NCBI RefSeq assembly: GCF_023074185.1
Contig: NZ_JADPKY010000170.1
Location: 248,001 to 312,000 of the forward strand
Direction: 5' to 3'
Source of the DNA: Bradyrhizobium sp. 132
Lineage (GTDB): Bacteria; Pseudomonadota; Alphaproteobacteria; Rhizobiales; Xanthobacteraceae
Length of the DNA: 64,000 nt
Shown: one piece after another, positions 46,542 through 54,723 of the stretch
How positions within the stretch are numbered: the stretch's first letter is position 1
Layout of the letters: each line of letters opens with the position of its first letter
The notes under the pieces: generated by a model
Databases searched by the model: none
The model's input: the letters and a program-made list of their open reading frames with translations, nothing else
Told to the model about the DNA's origin: nothing
Position numbers and translations under genes: made by a program

Positions 46542-46691
46542 GGCCCATCGAAGGGCAGGCGAGGCTTTTTGCGACCGGGCTGCGGCCCCCCGCGCAACGC
46601 TTCCTTCATCTAGAAGGCCTAAATTCGCTGATTGCGGGGCGGCTTGGACCTAGGGCGCACCCGCGGCGTGCCCTATACGAGTTGCGTTTTC

Positions 46692-47774
46692 ATGACCGTT
46701 GCCACGTCTCTTATTCCCGGACTGGACGATATCGTCAAACGCGGCGACCCGCGGCGTCGCGGCGAGATCGCGCGCGCCATCTCCCAATTGTTCTTTCAGG
46801 ATGCTGAGAAGCTCCGTCCCGATGTCGTCGATCTCTTCGACAATCTGCTGATCGATCTCGTCCCGCACGCAGAGCTCGCCTCGCGCGTCGATCTCGCCGA
46901 ACGCTTCTCGCTGCTGACCAATGCGCCACGGCATCTGGTGAGCCAGCTCGCGCGCGAAAACGAGATCACGGTGGCGGGCCCGGTGTTGCGCCGTTCGCCC
47001 GTGCTCGACGAAGCCGCCCTCGTCGAGATCGCGCGGCTGAAGGGCCAGGGCCATCTGCTGGCGATGACCGAGCGCCCCACACTGTCGGCTGTCGTCACCG
47101 ACGTGCTGGTCGAGCGCGGCGATCGCGATGTGGTGCGCCGCGCCGCGGGCAATGCCGGCGCGGTGTTCTCGCCCGGCAGTTATTCCGAGCTGATCAAGCG
47201 TGCCGCGCAGGACGGCGTGCTGACGCTCAAGATCGGCCAGCGCAGCGATCTTTCAGGCGAGAACCTGAAACAGCTTCTCGACGGCACGCTCGACGTCATC
47301 CGCCGCCGCCTCTCGAGCGTGGTCAATCCCGTGCGTCAGGTCGAGATCAAGCGCGCCATGGCGGCGATCGATGAGGCCACGCTGCCGCCGGGCCCGCGTC
47401 GCGATTTCTCGGGGGCACAGCGCACGGTGCTGGCCTTGCATCGCGAGGGCCATCTTGGCGAGAGCGCGCTGCTTGGCTTCGCCAAGGCTCACAAATATGA
47501 GGAGTCGATCGCCTCGCTTTCGGCGCTGTCCGGCGTTCGCCTCTCGATCCTCGAGCGCCTGGTCGCGGGTGATCGGTACGATCCAATTCTGGTGCTGGGG
47601 CGCGTGCTGAATCTCGGCTGGCCGACTGTGCGCGCGCTTGTCCTGCTCTGGTACGGACCGCACCGCACACCGGCCGATGCCGACCTCGAGGCGGCGCGCG
47701 CAAATTTCACGCGCTTGATGCCGACGACCGCCGAGCGCGTCGTCAATTTCTGGCGCAATCGGCAGACGATCTAA
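46692..47774 (+). CDS. DUF2336 family protein
   Basis: A 360-residue, mainly alpha-helical protein matching my recollection of the alphaproteobacterial DUF2336 family: start LDDIVKRGDPRRRGEIARAI, repeated helical units such as HLVSQLARENEITVAGPVL and ARLKGQGHLLAMTERP, which resemble HEAT-like pairs. No signal peptide, membrane segment or catalytic motif. I chose the ATG at 46692. It is divergent from the rimP operon and its stop overlaps the trmB stop on the other strand by a few bases. Function unknown. Confidence 0.8.
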   Translation: MTVATSLIPGLDDIVKRGDPRRRGEIARAISQLFFQDAEKLRPDVVDLFDNLLIDLVPHAELASRVDLAERFSLLTNAPRHLVSQLARENEITVAGPVLRRSPVLDEAALVEIARLKGQGHLLAMTERPTLSAVVTDVLVERGDRDVVRRAAGNAGAVFSPGSYSELIKRAAQDGVLTLKIGQRSDLSGENLKQLLDGTLDVIRRRLSSVVNPVRQVEIKRAMAAIDEATLPPGPRRDFSGAQRTVLALHREGHLGESALLGFAKAHKYEESIASLSALSGVRLSILERLVAGDRYDPILVLGRVLNLGWPTVRALVLLWYGPHRTPADADLEAARANFTRLMPTTAERVVNFWRNRQTI

Positions 47775-48481
47775 ACCCGCCTGAATCGCAGATACGCCGC
47801 CTTGCGGCCTTCGCGCGTCGCCTTTCGGCCATAGCGCGTCATCGTGTAGCCGTCCCACGGCAGGCGAAAATCATCGGCGCGCTCCGCGAGCCAGACAAAG
47901 TCCTGCGAGCGCGCCAGATGCGACAGCGTCCAGGCGCAATAATCGTCGATGTCGCAGACAAAACGGAATTCGCCGCCGGCTTTCAGCACGCGCGCCATCG
48001 CCGCGATGGTCCGGTCCTGGACGAAGCGCCGCTTCCAGTGCCGCCGTTTCGGCCAGGGATCGGGATGGATCAGGTCGATCCGCGACAGCGAAGCCTTCGG
48101 CAGCCAGGCCAGGAGCTCGGCGGCATCGCCTGCGAACAGACGGATGTTGCCGATGCTGGCGGCCTCGATCTGCGCGAGCATCTTCGCCATGCCGTTGACA
48201 TAGGGCTCGCAGCCGATGAAGCCGGTTGTGACGAAGTTTTGCGCTTCCGCCGCAAGATGCTCGCCACCGCCGAAGCCGATCTCGAGCCGCACGTCGTCGG
48301 CCGCGGGGGTGAATATCTCGCGGGCATCCGCCGGTGCTTCGCTGTCGATGGCGAGCGCAAGACGCGGCAGCAGATGACCGATCAGCTCGGCCTGGTGCTG
48401 CCTGAGCTTGTGGCCCTTGCGGCGTCCGAAGAACGCACGCTCGCTGTCATCGCGATCGGGATCTGATTTGCGCTCGCTCAT
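47771..48481 (-). CDS. trmB: tRNA (guanine-N7)-methyltransferase TrmB
   Basis: A 236-residue SAM-dependent enzyme that makes m7G46 in tRNA. SAM motif: LEIGFGGGEHLA. Family signatures: GCEPYVNGMAKML, and LIHPDPWPKRRHWKRRF with catalytic Asp, then YGRKATREGRKAAY at the C-terminus. The ATG overlaps the stop of the upstream M20 peptidase as ATGA. Confidence 0.95.
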   Translation of the reverse strand: MSERKSDPDRDDSERAFFGRRKGHKLRQHQAELIGHLLPRLALAIDSEAPADAREIFTPAADDVRLEIGFGGGEHLAAEAQNFVTTGFIGCEPYVNGMAKMLAQIEAASIGNIRLFAGDAAELLAWLPKASLSRIDLIHPDPWPKRRHWKRRFVQDRTIAAMARVLKAGGEFRFVCDIDDYCAWTLSHLARSQDFVWLAERADDFRLPWDGYTMTRYGRKATREGRKAAYLRFRRV

Positions 48482-49605
48482 CGCAGCGTCTGGTACAGGC
48501 GATGGAGCAGCCGCGCGCGCGGTTCGAGCGATGAGACATAGAGCTGCTCATAATGGGTGTGCGCGCCCTTGCCGTCGACGCCGAGCCCGTCGAGCGTCGC
48601 GGTGTGGGCGGCGGTGAAATTGCCGTCCGAGCCGCCGCCGGTGTGAGCGTCGACCAGCTCGAAGCCGATCTCCATGGCGACAGTCTTCGCATGTTCGTAC
48701 AGCGATGCGCCTGCATTGCTCTTCTCGTAAGGCGGACGATTGAGCCCGCCCGTGACCTTGACGGTGACGCCATCCGTCTTTGATGTCAGGGCGAGGATCT
48801 TGCCGACGAATTCGTCCGCGTCCTTGAAGCTCAGCACGCGCAGATCGATTTCGGCATGGGCTTCTTCCGGCGTCACGTTGGGCCGCGTGCCGCCGCGCAC
48901 CACGCCGACATTGACGGTGACGCCGCGCGCCAGATCGTTCATCGCTTCCAGCGCCAGGATGACGTTGGCAAGCTCGCGGATCGCGCTGCGGCCGTCCTGG
49001 GGCCGCGTGCCGGCATGTGCGGGCACACCCTTGATAAAGACTTCGAATCGCCCGACGCCCTTGCGGCCGGTGACGATCTTGCCGCCGTCGCGCGCCGGCT
49101 CCGTCACCAGCACGTATTTGGCCTTGCGCCCTTCCCTCTCGATCAGTGCACGAGAGGTGGGGCTGCCGATCTCCTCGTCGGAAGTGAACATGTGGGTGAT
49201 GCCGAGCGGCGAGCGATCGGCCGTGGCGCAAAGCGCGCGAAAGGCCTGATGGGCAATGTAGGCGCCGCCCTTCATGTCGTAGATGCCGGGACCGAACGCG
49301 CTGTCGCCTTCGACCTTGAACGGCAGGCGCTCGATGAACCCCATGGGGTGAACGGTATCGAGGTGGCTCAGCACCAGGATGCCCGGCCGGTTCTGGCCCC
49401 AGGTCGAGCGCGCCACGAGATGATCACCGCAGCCATCGACGCCCGCGACGCGCTCGAGCGTAACAGGCAGATCGCGGTATTGCTCCGCGACCATGGAGAT
49501 CAGCTTGTTGACCTGTTCAGGCGCTTCCGTTGGCGTCTCGACCTCCACCCAGCGGCGGATGCCATCGAGAATAGTTTGGGAATCGAACCAATTGGAGCTG
49601 GTCAT
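48478..49605 (-). CDS. M20-family metallopeptidase (glutamate carboxypeptidase-like)
   Basis: A 375-residue zinc peptidase. Metal ligands appear in LVLSHLDTVHP (His and nearby Asp), GPGIYDMKGG (bridging Asp) and TSDEEIGS (catalytic Glu and metal Glu). The dimerisation domain carries VPAHAGTRPQDGRSAI. It is closest in style to carboxypeptidase G2/ArgE-like members. The substrate is unknown. It is translationally coupled to trmB. In some relatives metK lies between the XRE gene and trmB; here this peptidase does. Confidence 0.9.
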   Translation of the reverse strand: MTSSNWFDSQTILDGIRRWVEVETPTEAPEQVNKLISMVAEQYRDLPVTLERVAGVDGCGDHLVARSTWGQNRPGILVLSHLDTVHPMGFIERLPFKVEGDSAFGPGIYDMKGGAYIAHQAFRALCATADRSPLGITHMFTSDEEIGSPTSRALIEREGRKAKYVLVTEPARDGGKIVTGRKGVGRFEVFIKGVPAHAGTRPQDGRSAIRELANVILALEAMNDLARGVTVNVGVVRGGTRPNVTPEEAHAEIDLRVLSFKDADEFVGKILALTSKTDGVTVKVTGGLNRPPYEKSNAGASLYEHAKTVAMEIGFELVDAHTGGGSDGNFTAAHTATLDGLGVDGKGAHTHYEQLYVSSLEPRARLLHRLYQTLR

Positions 49606-49720
49606 GGGCGCATCTGTGCCTTTGAATCACATCATCGGGAAGGACGCACATCAAAGCGCGGCCGCAAATGACGACATAGGCCAGATTTGACGCAGTCTCA
49701 AATCCGATTGAGACGGCGCG

Positions 49721-50134
49721 TCAGCGCTTGTCAGGGCCTTCGCGGGCCGCGATCTGCTCGACGAGATCGACGATCGAGCGGCGCATTTTCGAATCGGTGA
49801 TTCGCGTGAACGCCTTGGTCAAAGCGAGTCCTTCGGAAGTCGCGAGGAAGTCCGAGACGTAAGACGGCGATGCGCCTTCGCTGAAGCCATCCGGACCCGG
49901 CACGCCGCTCGGACCGCCCTCGAACAGGAACGACACCGGCACCTGGAGAATCTCGGCAATTTGCTGGATGCGGCTCGCGCCGACCCGGTTGGTGCCCTTC
50001 TCGTATTTCTGGACCTGCTGGAAAGTCAGCCCCAAAGCTTCACCGAGCTTTTCCTGGCTCATGCCCAACATGATGCGGCGCATCCGCACGCGACTGCCGA
50101 CATATTTGTCAACAGGGTTGGGCGCTTTCGACAT
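49721..50134 (-). CDS. XRE-family regulator, PraR/PhrR-like
   Basis: A 137-residue regulator. The Cro/CI helix-turn-helix spans residues about 13-70: RRIMLGMSQEKLGEALGLTF, then QVQKYEKGTNRVGASRIQ. The C-terminal half (SPSYVSDFLATSEGLALTKAF) is short and probably mediates dimerisation. Sequence and its position between lnt and metK/trmB-type genes fit the PraR/PhrR group of rhizobia, which affect quorum sensing and attachment; that assignment is from memory. A strong palindrome 160 bases upstream may be its operator. Confidence 0.82.
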   Translation of the reverse strand: MSKAPNPVDKYVGSRVRMRRIMLGMSQEKLGEALGLTFQQVQKYEKGTNRVGASRIQQIAEILQVPVSFLFEGGPSGVPGPDGFSEGASPSYVSDFLATSEGLALTKAFTRITDSKMRRSIVDLVEQIAAREGPDKR

Positions 50135-50293
50135 TTCCTCAGCCCTCCAAACATCACCTTCGGCGCAATCAGGAATGCCTCAGGTGTCAGCACCGTCAAA
50201 ATCAAACCCTGTTATTGAGAAACATTGCGGAGAAATTTAGCAATGCCCACTGTCTTTTGCAGATGGTGCAGAATGAGGAGGCCGCGTGCAGTC

Positions 50294-50319
50294 TGTCAAC
50301 CGTGGGACTACGGTTGTCA
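50294..50319. promoter_or_regulatory. Palindromic operator candidate upstream of the XRE gene
   Basis: TGTCAACCGT (50294-50303) and ACGGTTGTCA (50310-50319) are inverted with one mismatch and a 6-base spacer. On the minus strand each arm contains TTGACA, a perfect -35 hexamer, but no good -10 is found at the right distance. It lies between the lnt stop and the XRE start. Confidence 0.55.
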
Positions 50320-50344
50320 AAAGTTTCCGGCCGCGACGGCGTGA

Positions 50345-51958
50345 TCAAGGGTGCCGTTTGGCAACACGTCGGCGGACCGCCAGAAATATGGCCAGCGCGA
50401 CGAGCATGGCCGCGGGCACATCGCCCACCCGCGCATAGACCGTCGGCGGGATCGCGGCGGGCAGGTTTGCGTCCAATATGCCCTCGATTCCGAGACCGAG
50501 ACTGGCGACGGTGCGTCCCACCGGATCGACTACCGCGGAGACGCCGGTATTCGCGGAGCGGACCAGCGGCAATCCGAGCTCGATCGCGCGCATCCGCGCC
50601 TGCTCCAGGTGTTGATAGGGGCCGGTCGAGATACCGAACCAGCCGTCATTGGTGAGATTCACGATCCAGCCCGGACGCTCATTGCGTCCAGCCACCTCGC
50701 CGGGAAAGATTGCTTCGTAGCAGATCAGCGGCAGCGCGGGCGGCGCGCCGGGGACCGGCAGCGCATGGCGCACGGTGCCTGGAATGAAGCCGCCGCGCAC
50801 ACGCGTGAGTTGCTCAAAGCCGAGCTTCTCCATCAGGCCTTGGTACGGAAGAAATTCGCCAAACGGCACCAGATGCAGCTTGTCGTACACCGCGAGCACG
50901 CTGGCGTCGTGGTCGATCACGTAGATCGAATTATAGGCGCGGGTGATCGGCGTGCCTCGCGGCAGGTCGGGCGCGCGGACCGAGCCCGTGATCAGTACCG
51001 TGCCCCTGGGCAGAAGCTCGGCAATTTGCGCCATCGCATCGGCTTCGCGGGTCAGGAAGAACGGAAACGCAGATTCCGGCCAGATCAGGATGGTGGCATC
51101 GCGTACGCCGGTCGATTGCGGTCCGGAGGCGCGATCCGACAAGGCCAGATATTTCTTCATCACCTCCGCCTTGGCGGCGTAGTTGAATTTCGCGTCTTGC
51201 TGGAGATCCGGCTGCATCAGGCGCAGCTTGATGCCCGCGACCATGGTGGTCGGATACAGCGACAGGCGAATCGCGCCGAAGATGCTCATGACAAGCAGGA
51301 GCGCCACGGCCGCGGCCGGCACGCGCCACGCCAGGCGGCGATCGGGCGTGCGGTCGATCAGCGTTGCAGGGCTCGCGAAGATCGCAACCGCCAGGAACGT
51401 CATGCCCCACAGGCCGATCAGCGAGGCCGTTTGTGCCAGCGGCAGCGGCTCGGACAGCGCGTAGCCGAACGCGTTCCAGGGAAAGCCGGTCAGCGCGTGA
51501 CCGCGTAGCCATTCGGTGATGGTGAGGCTTGCCGCAAGCGCAAGCACGCGCGTGGCGTTCTTGGTCCAGAGCAGGCGGGCGAGCGCAAAGCCCATCGCCG
51601 TGAAGATGGAAAGATAGGCCGGCAGGCCCAGCACGGCGAACGGCGTCAGCCAGGCGAACACATCGGCGTCGACGAAGAAGGCGTAACCGATCCAATAAAG
51701 GCCGGGGACGAAATAGCCCAGTCCGAACCAATAGCCGGTCAGCGCCGCCGCGGGGACGCCGCCATATCGTCCGGCGGCGGCGCCATCGATCAGCCAGACC
51801 AGCACCGGGAACGTGATGAACAGCACCGGGAAGGCGTTGAACGGCGCCAGCGCCAGCACCGAGAGCGCCCCGGCCGCCATCGCGACGAGCGCGCGCTTCC
51901 ATCCCCAGGTGAGGATAATGGCAAGCGCGATCTGGCGAAGTCGCTGGAGTGGGCTCAC
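50345..51958 (-). CDS. lnt: Apolipoprotein N-acyltransferase
   Basis: A 537-residue inner-membrane enzyme that adds the third acyl chain to lipoproteins. The N-terminal third has about six to eight membrane helices; the C-terminal nitrilase domain carries the Glu-Lys-Cys triad: Glu in IWPESAFPF, Lys in YDKLHLVPFGEF and Cys in LICYEAIFP. A last helix precedes RRRVAKRHP. The start is GTG at 51958, overlapping the corC stop as GTGA. Confidence 0.95.
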   Translation of the reverse strand: MSPLQRLRQIALAIILTWGWKRALVAMAAGALSVLALAPFNAFPVLFITFPVLVWLIDGAAAGRYGGVPAAALTGYWFGLGYFVPGLYWIGYAFFVDADVFAWLTPFAVLGLPAYLSIFTAMGFALARLLWTKNATRVLALAASLTITEWLRGHALTGFPWNAFGYALSEPLPLAQTASLIGLWGMTFLAVAIFASPATLIDRTPDRRLAWRVPAAAVALLLVMSIFGAIRLSLYPTTMVAGIKLRLMQPDLQQDAKFNYAAKAEVMKKYLALSDRASGPQSTGVRDATILIWPESAFPFFLTREADAMAQIAELLPRGTVLITGSVRAPDLPRGTPITRAYNSIYVIDHDASVLAVYDKLHLVPFGEFLPYQGLMEKLGFEQLTRVRGGFIPGTVRHALPVPGAPPALPLICYEAIFPGEVAGRNERPGWIVNLTNDGWFGISTGPYQHLEQARMRAIELGLPLVRSANTGVSAVVDPVGRTVASLGLGIEGILDANLPAAIPPTVYARVGDVPAAMLVALAIFLAVRRRVAKRHP

Positions 51959-53073
51959 TGCGGACCGGTCCCGTCGCTTGGCGGCGGGGTGGGGGTGTCG
52001 CTGGCCGTCGGCTGGCTGCCATCCGGCGCAGTCTCGCGGCGCCGGCTCTCGCGCTGGGTGCGTGGTGCGGGACGCTCCTTCCGCGTCGAAATCCGCAATC
52101 GCTTGACGCGGCGCGGGTCGGCATCGAGCACCTCGATCTCGTAATGGCCGGGGCCCGAGATCACCTCGCCGCGCACCGGCAGGCGCCCGACGAAGCTGAC
52201 GAGATAGCCGCCCAGCGTCTCCACTTCCTCGCCGGCCTCCCCGGTGACGAAGTCCTGGCCGATCACGGTGCGGACGTCGTCGAGGCTGGCGCGGGCATCG
52301 GCGATGAAGGCGTTGTCGGGCAGCCGCACGATCGAGGGCGGCTCGTCGCTGTCATGCTCGTCGTCGATCTCGCCGACGATCTGCTCGACGATGTCCTCGA
52401 GCGAAACCAGCCCGTCGCTGCCGCCATATTCGTCGACCACCAGCGCCAGATGGATGCGGGTGGCCTGCATCTGCGCGAGCAGATCGATCGCCCGCATCGA
52501 GGGCGGGACGTAGAGCAGCTTGCGGATGATGCGCGCTTCTTCGAGCGGCAGCGCGAGATCGACCGTACGCAGATCGAGCCCGGCCGGCAGCGGTTTCTTG
52601 CGCTTGGTTTTGGTGACCCCCGACACGCGCGCGCGCGCGGTCATGAAGGCGAGTAAATCGCGGATGTGGACGATGCCGACAGGATCGTCGAGCGTCTCGT
52701 TGTAGACCACGAGGCGCGAATGGCCGGCGCTCTCGAAGCGGTCCATCAACTCGCCGAGCGGGATGTCGCGCTTCACCGCGATGATGTCGGCGCGATGCAC
52801 CATGACGTCGGCGATGCGGCGCTCGTGCAGGCCGAGGATGTTGCGCAGCATGGTGCGCTCGACGGTCGAGAAGCCGGTGTCGTCGGGCGTCGTGGCGTCG
52901 AGCACGACCTGAAGGTCGTCGCGCACCGAGCCCGCCTTCCACCCGAACAAGGTCCGGATGGCGCGCAGCAGCCAGCCGTCTGCGCTCGGGCGCATCACCT
53001 CGCCTGAGGTCACCACGGCCGGCAAATTGGCCGTGTTGCGCGGATTGTCGTGAATTGGGTCGGAATCCGGCAT
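51955..53073 (-). CDS. corC: CBS-domain transporter-associated protein (CorC/hemolysin family)
   Basis: A 372-residue cytoplasmic protein: a pair of CBS domains (residues about 90-240; VMVHRADIIAVKRDIPLGEL and LALVVDEYGGSDGLVSLEDI) and a CorC/HlyC C-terminal domain (GEEVETLGGYLVSFVGRLP). No membrane segments. The family modulates Mg/Co efflux. The last 45 residues are Arg-rich then Thr/Pro-rich. I chose the ATG at 53073, one base after the ybeY stop; the open frame continues upstream but antisense-like. Confidence 0.9.
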   Translation of the reverse strand: MPDSDPIHDNPRNTANLPAVVTSGEVMRPSADGWLLRAIRTLFGWKAGSVRDDLQVVLDATTPDDTGFSTVERTMLRNILGLHERRIADVMVHRADIIAVKRDIPLGELMDRFESAGHSRLVVYNETLDDPVGIVHIRDLLAFMTARARVSGVTKTKRKKPLPAGLDLRTVDLALPLEEARIIRKLLYVPPSMRAIDLLAQMQATRIHLALVVDEYGGSDGLVSLEDIVEQIVGEIDDEHDSDEPPSIVRLPDNAFIADARASLDDVRTVIGQDFVTGEAGEEVETLGGYLVSFVGRLPVRGEVISGPGHYEIEVLDADPRRVKRLRISTRKERPAPRTQRESRRRETAPDGSQPTASDTPTPPPSDGTGPQ

Positions 53074-53074
53074 C

Positions 53075-53584
53075 TCAATGCGTCCCCGGGCGGTCTGCGT
53101 AGGGGTCGGGAATGCCGAGATGAGCCAGGATCTCCCGCTCCAGCGCTTCCATTTCTTCCGCGTCGTCTTCGTTTTCGTGGTCGTAGCCGACCAGGTGCAG
53201 GAAACCATGCACGGCGAGATGGCTTAAATGATGATCGAACGGTTTCTGTTCCTCGTCCGCCTCATGCCGCATAGTCTCGTAGGCGATTGCGATGTCGCCG
53301 AGCATGCGCGGCGCATCGCCCGGTTTCCATTCGCCTTCCGGCTGAAGCGCGGGAAACGACAGCACGTTGGTCGGCTTGTCGATGCCGCGCCAGTTGCTGT
53401 TCAGCGTGCGGATGCCGACATCATCGGTCAGCATCACCGCCACTTCCGCCTCCGCAACGTCTTCGTCGACATTCTCGGCGGCGGCCGCCACGGCGCGCTG
53501 GATCACGGCTTCGGAGTCGGGCTCGCTCTGCCAGCAATCGGCGACGACGAGGACCTCGGTATTGGGAAGGTTGGGGTGTGACAT
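53075..53584 (-). CDS. ybeY: Endoribonuclease YbeY (rRNA maturation)
   Basis: A 169-residue zinc-dependent RNase needed for 16S 3'-end maturation and 70S quality control. The zinc motif H-x3-H-x5-H is HGFLHLVGYDH (His126, His130, His136). NVLSFP and MLGDIAIAYE are family features. It lies in phoH-ybeY-corC-lnt order, as in most proteobacteria. Confidence 0.96.
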   Translation of the reverse strand: MSHPNLPNTEVLVVADCWQSEPDSEAVIQRAVAAAAENVDEDVAEAEVAVMLTDDVGIRTLNSNWRGIDKPTNVLSFPALQPEGEWKPGDAPRMLGDIAIAYETMRHEADEEQKPFDHHLSHLAVHGFLHLVGYDHENEDDAEEMEALEREILAHLGIPDPYADRPGTH

Positions 53585-53646
53585 TGTCTTTGTTCGGAAC
53601 GAAGGGGCGCCGTGTCTGTGCCCGCTATGGTCCGGCTGTTGTCCCG

Positions 53647-54723
53647 TCAGGATTTGTTGCCGGCGGCCGGCCGCTGCGGCAAGCCTTCGTAGGCAGAAAC
53701 GATCCGCGCCACGAGCTCGTGGCGGATCACGTCCTCGGCCTTGAAATGAACTTGCGCAATGCCTTCGACGCCGCTCAGCAAGCGCGTCGCCTCGGCGAGG
53801 CCCGAGGTCTGGCCATTCGGCAGATCGATCTGCGAGGGATCGCCCGTTACGATCATGCGGCTGTTCTCGCCGAGACGCGTCAAAAACATCTTCATCTGCA
53901 TCGACGTGGTGTTCTGCGCCTCGTCCAGGATGATGGCCGCGTTGGTCAGCGTGCGGCCGCGCATGAAGGCGAGCGGCGCGATCTCGATTTCGCCGGTCTG
54001 CAGCGCGCGCTCGACGATGCGCGCATCCATGAGGTCGTAGAGCGCATCGTAGATCGGGCGCAGATAAGGATCGACCTTCTCGCGGAGATCGCCGGGCAAG
54101 AAGCCGAGCCGCTCGCCGGCTTCCACCGCCGGGCGTGACAGGATGATCTTGTCGACCTCCTTGCGCTCGAACAGTTGCGCGGCATGCGCGACCGCGAGCC
54201 AGGTCTTGCCGGTGCCGGCGGGGCCGATGCCGAACACCAGCTCGTGGCGCTTCAGCGCGCGGATGTAGGAATCCTGTGCCGCCGTGCGCGCGCGCACCGG
54301 GCGCTTGCGCAAATTGATGCTGTCGAAGGTGGATTTGGCCGACTTGGCGTCGAACTCGAACAGCGAACCCTGTGCGATCACGGCGCGGATCGCGCCCTCG
54401 ACCTCGCCCTGGTCGAGATCCTGTCCCTTCACGGCCTGTGCGTAGAGCGTCTCCAGCACGCGGCGCGCGGCATCGCAGCCGTCGCGTGAGCCGCCGATGG
54501 TGATGTGGTTACCCTTGGAATCGACGACGACGCCGAGCCGCCGCTCGATCTGCGCCAGATGCTGGCCGTAGGGGCCGACCAGCGCGGATGCGGCGCGATT
54601 GTCGTCGAAGTCGATGACGACCTGGGTCTCGGGTGGAACCTGCATGTCGCGGTCAAATTTGCGGCTGGGAGCGATAGAAGAAGACGAATCCGATGCGCTT
54701 TTGGGCAAGGGTTCAGGCTCCAC
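53647..54723 (-). CDS. phoH: PhoH-like ATPase
   Basis: A 358-residue P-loop ATPase: Walker A GIGPAGTGKTWLA, Walker B AIILDEAQNTT, and TGDPSQIDLP. The N-terminal 100 residues resemble a KH-like domain (LVGPYGQHLAQIERRLGV). It is often paired with ybeY and thought to act in RNA metabolism. Start: GTG at 54723 overlapping miaB by 11 bases; an internal ATG at 54645 (MQVPPETQ) is equally possible. Confidence 0.92.
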   Translation of the reverse strand: MEPEPLPKSASDSSSSIAPSRKFDRDMQVPPETQVVIDFDDNRAASALVGPYGQHLAQIERRLGVVVDSKGNHITIGGSRDGCDAARRVLETLYAQAVKGQDLDQGEVEGAIRAVIAQGSLFEFDAKSAKSTFDSINLRKRPVRARTAAQDSYIRALKRHELVFGIGPAGTGKTWLAVAHAAQLFERKEVDKIILSRPAVEAGERLGFLPGDLREKVDPYLRPIYDALYDLMDARIVERALQTGEIEIAPLAFMRGRTLTNAAIILDEAQNTTSMQMKMFLTRLGENSRMIVTGDPSQIDLPNGQTSGLAEATRLLSGVEGIAQVHFKAEDVIRHELVARIVSAYEGLPQRPAAGNKS

